In this document: positions 17,822-20,554 of the stretch, piece by piece | Layout of the letters: each line of letters opens with the position of its first letter | Position numbering within the stretch: the stretch's first letter is position 1 | From: Silene noctiflora | Lineage: Eukaryota > Streptophyta > Magnoliopsida > Caryophyllales > Caryophyllaceae | Assembly: GCA_009801015.1 (NCBI GenBank) | Contig: VHZZ01002599.1 | Span: 25,078-45,631 of the forward strand | Length of the DNA stretch: 20,554 nt | Direction: 5' to 3' | Notes under the pieces: generated by a model | The model's input: only the letters and a program-made list of their open reading frames with translations | The model's database searches: none | Told to the model about the DNA's origin: nothing | Program-made: the position numbers and the translations under genes

Positions 17822-18511
17822 TGTAACACCCTCATACACTAAGGTGCCTTATCAAGGAACCATCTCGGTTTTCCGAGATAGTGCGCATCATAGAAACCAT
17901 AATGAAACGTAATAAAAGAAACAACTTTATTAAACAGGTTACAAGTCTGAAAAGTACAATACAAGTCAATCCAAAAGATTATAAAAATAAAGATAGTATC
18001 CGGCGGAAGTTAGACTATGACTGGTGACGACTCAGCCCTGCCAAATCCCGCAGCAACATCAACATCCATGATCACCTGCTAAACCAACTACTCACCATCC
18101 CCAAATGGATCACCGCAGTTTTGAAAACATAAACATGGTCAGTCAACTATATACCAATACAACGTAACCAAAAAAATATAAACATCCACAGCAACTGTAG
18201 CCATCATCTCCAAACTCCATAGTAACCAGTAACCGACTACACACCGAGGCGTGTAGCTCAGCCAGATTAACCATCGCAACAGGTAATCCACACCGCCAGT
18301 AGGGATCACGGCCTTACCACCAAAATCTCCGCTCATCGCAACAAGCGAACCCAAGTCCATTAATGTGAACATCCCCCTTGCGTCGAGAAACACAAGAGGC
18401 GAATAATGGGGGTGAGACCATCTCTCACAATGGCTCACAATACCAATACCAATAAAATAACATCATCATATCTCAATCATAAAATAATAACAAAGATCGT
18501 CACATCATACA
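17822..18511 (-). repeat. Minus-strand LTR, 3' end portion, related to the left LTR and interrupted
   Basis: It begins on the plus strand TGTAACACCC, the reverse complement of an LTR 3' end (GGGTGTTACA). It aligns with the reverse complement of roughly 3900-4599: the ACCATCTCGG...CCGAG hairpin (17862-17879), a polyadenylation hexamer (TTTATT 17926-17931), a TTTTGAAAACATAAACATGG run, the ACATCCCCCTTG block, and ACCAATACCAATA near 18440. The homology breaks at about 18511, where a different LTR starts. The rest of this LTR is therefore either displaced beyond the window or lost. The expected target duplication on its left is GTGCA (17817-17821). The 99-codon minus-strand frame inside it is not a gene. 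Confidence 0.75.
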
Positions 18512-18945
18512 TATAATACCCCCATTTATCCAAGAGCCTTAACTAGGCCTTCCTAGATAAATGAGACTGTTACCATCTCGGAATTTCCAAGGTAGTGAAT
18601 AACAAAGTAAAACAAACCAACATAATTAAAGTTAAAATTTAGCGAATAAAGATTTTATTACAACTTAGCCAAACCGACTCAACTGAAACAATAAACAATT
18701 ACAACTCGCAGTGGAAATAAATTAAATAACAACTGTCTCGAACTATGTGATCTAGACTTCTAGGTAGACTGGCCAAAATCCTCACGCATCCCCATGAGCT
18801 CCCAAGTCAGCTAACTCAAATACCTGTCAGTCAATCTGCTCCCCAATAATTGGTTCATTACAGGTTTTCACGAATACACGGTCAACCACGAGGTTGAGTA
18901 GAATAACTAACAATAAGTATAAGATGAACTAAATGAAAATGCACA

Positions 18946-18975
18946 ATATGATATGATATGATATGATATGATATG
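18946..18975. repeat. (ATATG)6 microsatellite
   Basis: Six perfect head-to-tail copies of ATATG occur, followed by GCAAATGCAAATGCAG. This lies within the nested minus-strand LTR. Confidence 0.95.
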
Positions 18976-19054
18976 CAAATGCAAATGCAGCTGAGCTCAT
19001 CACCTGAAACACCCGTTTATCCCGCCAATCCCTGGCCCGGGGAAAACAATGCAA

Positions 19055-19330
19055 TCATCCCAACCGAAGTTGAGGTAAACTCATCCCAGAACATGTCCTG
19101 CAGAACCAGTCTGGGGAAAACAATGCAGTATGCCATGCAACTATACTAATTCATCCCAGAACGAGTCTGAGGTATCCAATGCAAATGATATGCAACAATA
19201 ATTAATCATCCCAGAACGAATCTAAGGTAACCAATGCAAATGATATGCAACCATAATAAATAATAAATATTCAACAAATTCATCTCAGACACGAAGCTGA
19301 GGCATCCAACCATAATAATAAAACTCATCT
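19055..19330. repeat. Irregular tandem repeats with a TCATCCCAGAACGAGTCTGA core
   Basis: Units start near 19055, 19081, 19151, 19206 and 19280. Each opens with TCATCCCA or a variant, followed by a GA.G.CTGAGG-like stretch and usually CAATGCAAATGATATGCAAC. Units are about 55-75 bp and diverged. They lie in the nested LTR and encode nothing. Confidence 0.65.
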
Positions 19331-20554
19331 AATACTCAATAATTCATTCAATTCATATTACTTAATAAAATGCACCAGTCATAAACAATAATACGAGTTG
19401 AGTAGTTATCCTACCTTTCCAGCAAATACTCCAATAAGCAGTTCAAAGCAACCCGAATAATAAAGCAAACGGATCCAAATAATAATTCCGTCTCACAAAA
19501 TCTTCACCTAAATAATAAATATACAAAATTACTACCTATTCAAATTACAAAGTAACGTATAGTTAATTAACCAATCCCGACCCAACGATCACTAACTAAT
19601 TAACAATTACTAACTATCTAATTAGTTAACCAATTACTAACTACCTAGACCGTACACTAGCACCATCAACACCTCATACCCTTGCTACCACCACGGTCAG
19701 TGCCACCACCCCGCCTGGCCAACAGGTCTGCCACCATCACAACCTCCAACAACTCCGGTCATAGCTTCAACTTCCTCGCCCATATCACAACGACCCATCA
19801 CAACCCGAAAACCCGTTACCAACACCTCAATACACGACTCGGTTCCCAACACGACACCTCACCACCACCGCCCCAATTATCATGCTTGACCACCAGCCAA
19901 ACCACCACCGTCACCCCACACTACCACGCCCTAACCTACCCCGACACCATGCTGAACAAGAACGCCCAAACACCTCACACAACTTCCCCTGTTTTTCGCA
20001 TCTCTTGCCGCCGTCGCACAAGCCACCTTCTATCACCACCACGACTCCACCCAGACCGACAACTACAACCACTCAACTCCGTCAACCCAACCTCCTGCCA
20101 CGACAACCAACAACCACGACAAACTACTCGTCTTAAGACACGATACCGGAAACCCCCAGCAAAGACAAACACCAACCCAAGCCACCACCTTTACCACTGA
20201 CGGCCATCACCGTAATCTCCTCTGACCCACGATGGTCCCACCATTAGCACCACCTCCCTTGGTCACGGTCTAGCCAAGCCATGAGGGTCCTAGGTCTATC
20301 TCACGATCCCAACAACAAATCCAACAACAACCATCACTCTCTCTCAATTTCGGCCAACCACCAAGCAAGTCACCACTATTAACCACCCTAACACCACCAC
20401 GTTGGTCGGCCCAACCACCAAGACCCAGCCCTACCAAGCCCAGGTCATAGGAGTCATGCAAAGGGGTCCAAAATCCACGAAAATCCGAGAAAAACACCAC
20501 CCTTATAACACCCTTGCAACGCCCCTCTTCCCGACGGTCAATGGTGGTCAAACG

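Larger units (their letters stand above)
18512..20554 (-). mobile_element. Second minus-strand Ty3/gypsy-type LTR, nested and running off the window
   Basis: It starts TATAATACCCCC on the plus strand, a decayed TGTAATACCC. It repeats the LTR-end layout of its neighbours: ACCATCTCGG followed by CCAAGG (18574-18592), then TTTATT (18654-18659). It then carries a pentanucleotide repeat, a run of TCATCCCAGAACGA-type tandem repeats, and a C/A-rich stretch (about 19680-20554) that reads G/T-rich on the minus strand. No retroelement protein is present. The long open frames on both strands in 19682-20551 come from skewed composition. Its start lies inside the sequence homologous to the left LTR, so it probably inserted there. 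Its other end is outside the window, so whether all of this is LTR is inference. Confidence 0.55.

Noticed and set aside
18139..18438. 99-codon minus-strand ORF in the right LTR
   Set aside because: Lies wholly in LTR sequence. The homologous stretch of the left LTR encodes a different, interrupted frame.
19682..20551. Long Pro/Thr/His-rich plus-strand ORF and minus-strand Gly/Trp-rich ORFs
   Set aside because: Produced by C/A-rich composition of the LTR. No ATG for the longest frame and no domain.
1..20554. tRNA or rRNA genes
   Set aside because: No A/B-box pair with a cloverleaf, and no rRNA-like sequence was found by reading both strands.

Overview
This is a stretch of a plant nuclear genome, almost certainly a eudicot. 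It holds an intron-rich pyruvate kinase gene, an intronless trihelix transcription-factor gene, and long-terminal-repeat (LTR) retrotransposon sequence at both ends. All introns read here are GT-AG. The style of the retroelement LTRs and of the Athila-type ORF suggests Caryophyllales, possibly Caryophyllaceae; that is an impression from family resemblance, not proof.

Layout. Positions 1-4599 are the 3' part of a plus-strand Ty3/gypsy-type element: a decayed Athila ORF1-like reading frame (662-2211) with an apparent intron just before its ATG, a long non-coding spacer, a polypurine tract (3267-3277) and a complete 3' LTR (3279-4599). Next comes a roughly 610-bp segment present twice in direct orientation (4600-5203 and 5662-6282), separated by two small MITE-like sequences. 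The LTR ends exactly where copy A begins. The trihelix gene follows on the plus strand (6927-8438, 503 aa, one exon). A convergent intergenic region leads to a minus-strand cytosolic-type pyruvate kinase gene (9632-16522), which I resolved into 16 exons encoding 527 aa with an intact frame. Upstream of it lie AT-rich DNA, a 95-bp foldback element (17335-17429) and a short RNase H-like relic. The relic is cut by a minus-strand LTR starting at 17822, which is itself interrupted at about 18512 by another minus-strand LTR of a related family running to the window end.

Function. The two intact genes are convergent neighbours with no evident shared pathway: one is a nuclear DNA-binding protein, the other makes pyruvate and ATP in glycolysis. 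The outer thirds are retroelement sequence. Related LTRs lie on both sides, in opposite orientations, each with its 3' LTR end facing the genes. I found no tRNA, rRNA, CRISPR or clearly new protein system. The most unusual features are the repeated ACTCGACCGAGT palindromes in the left element, the phased 18-bp motif and G-box kept in both copies of the duplication, and the atypical metal-site residues of the pyruvate kinase.
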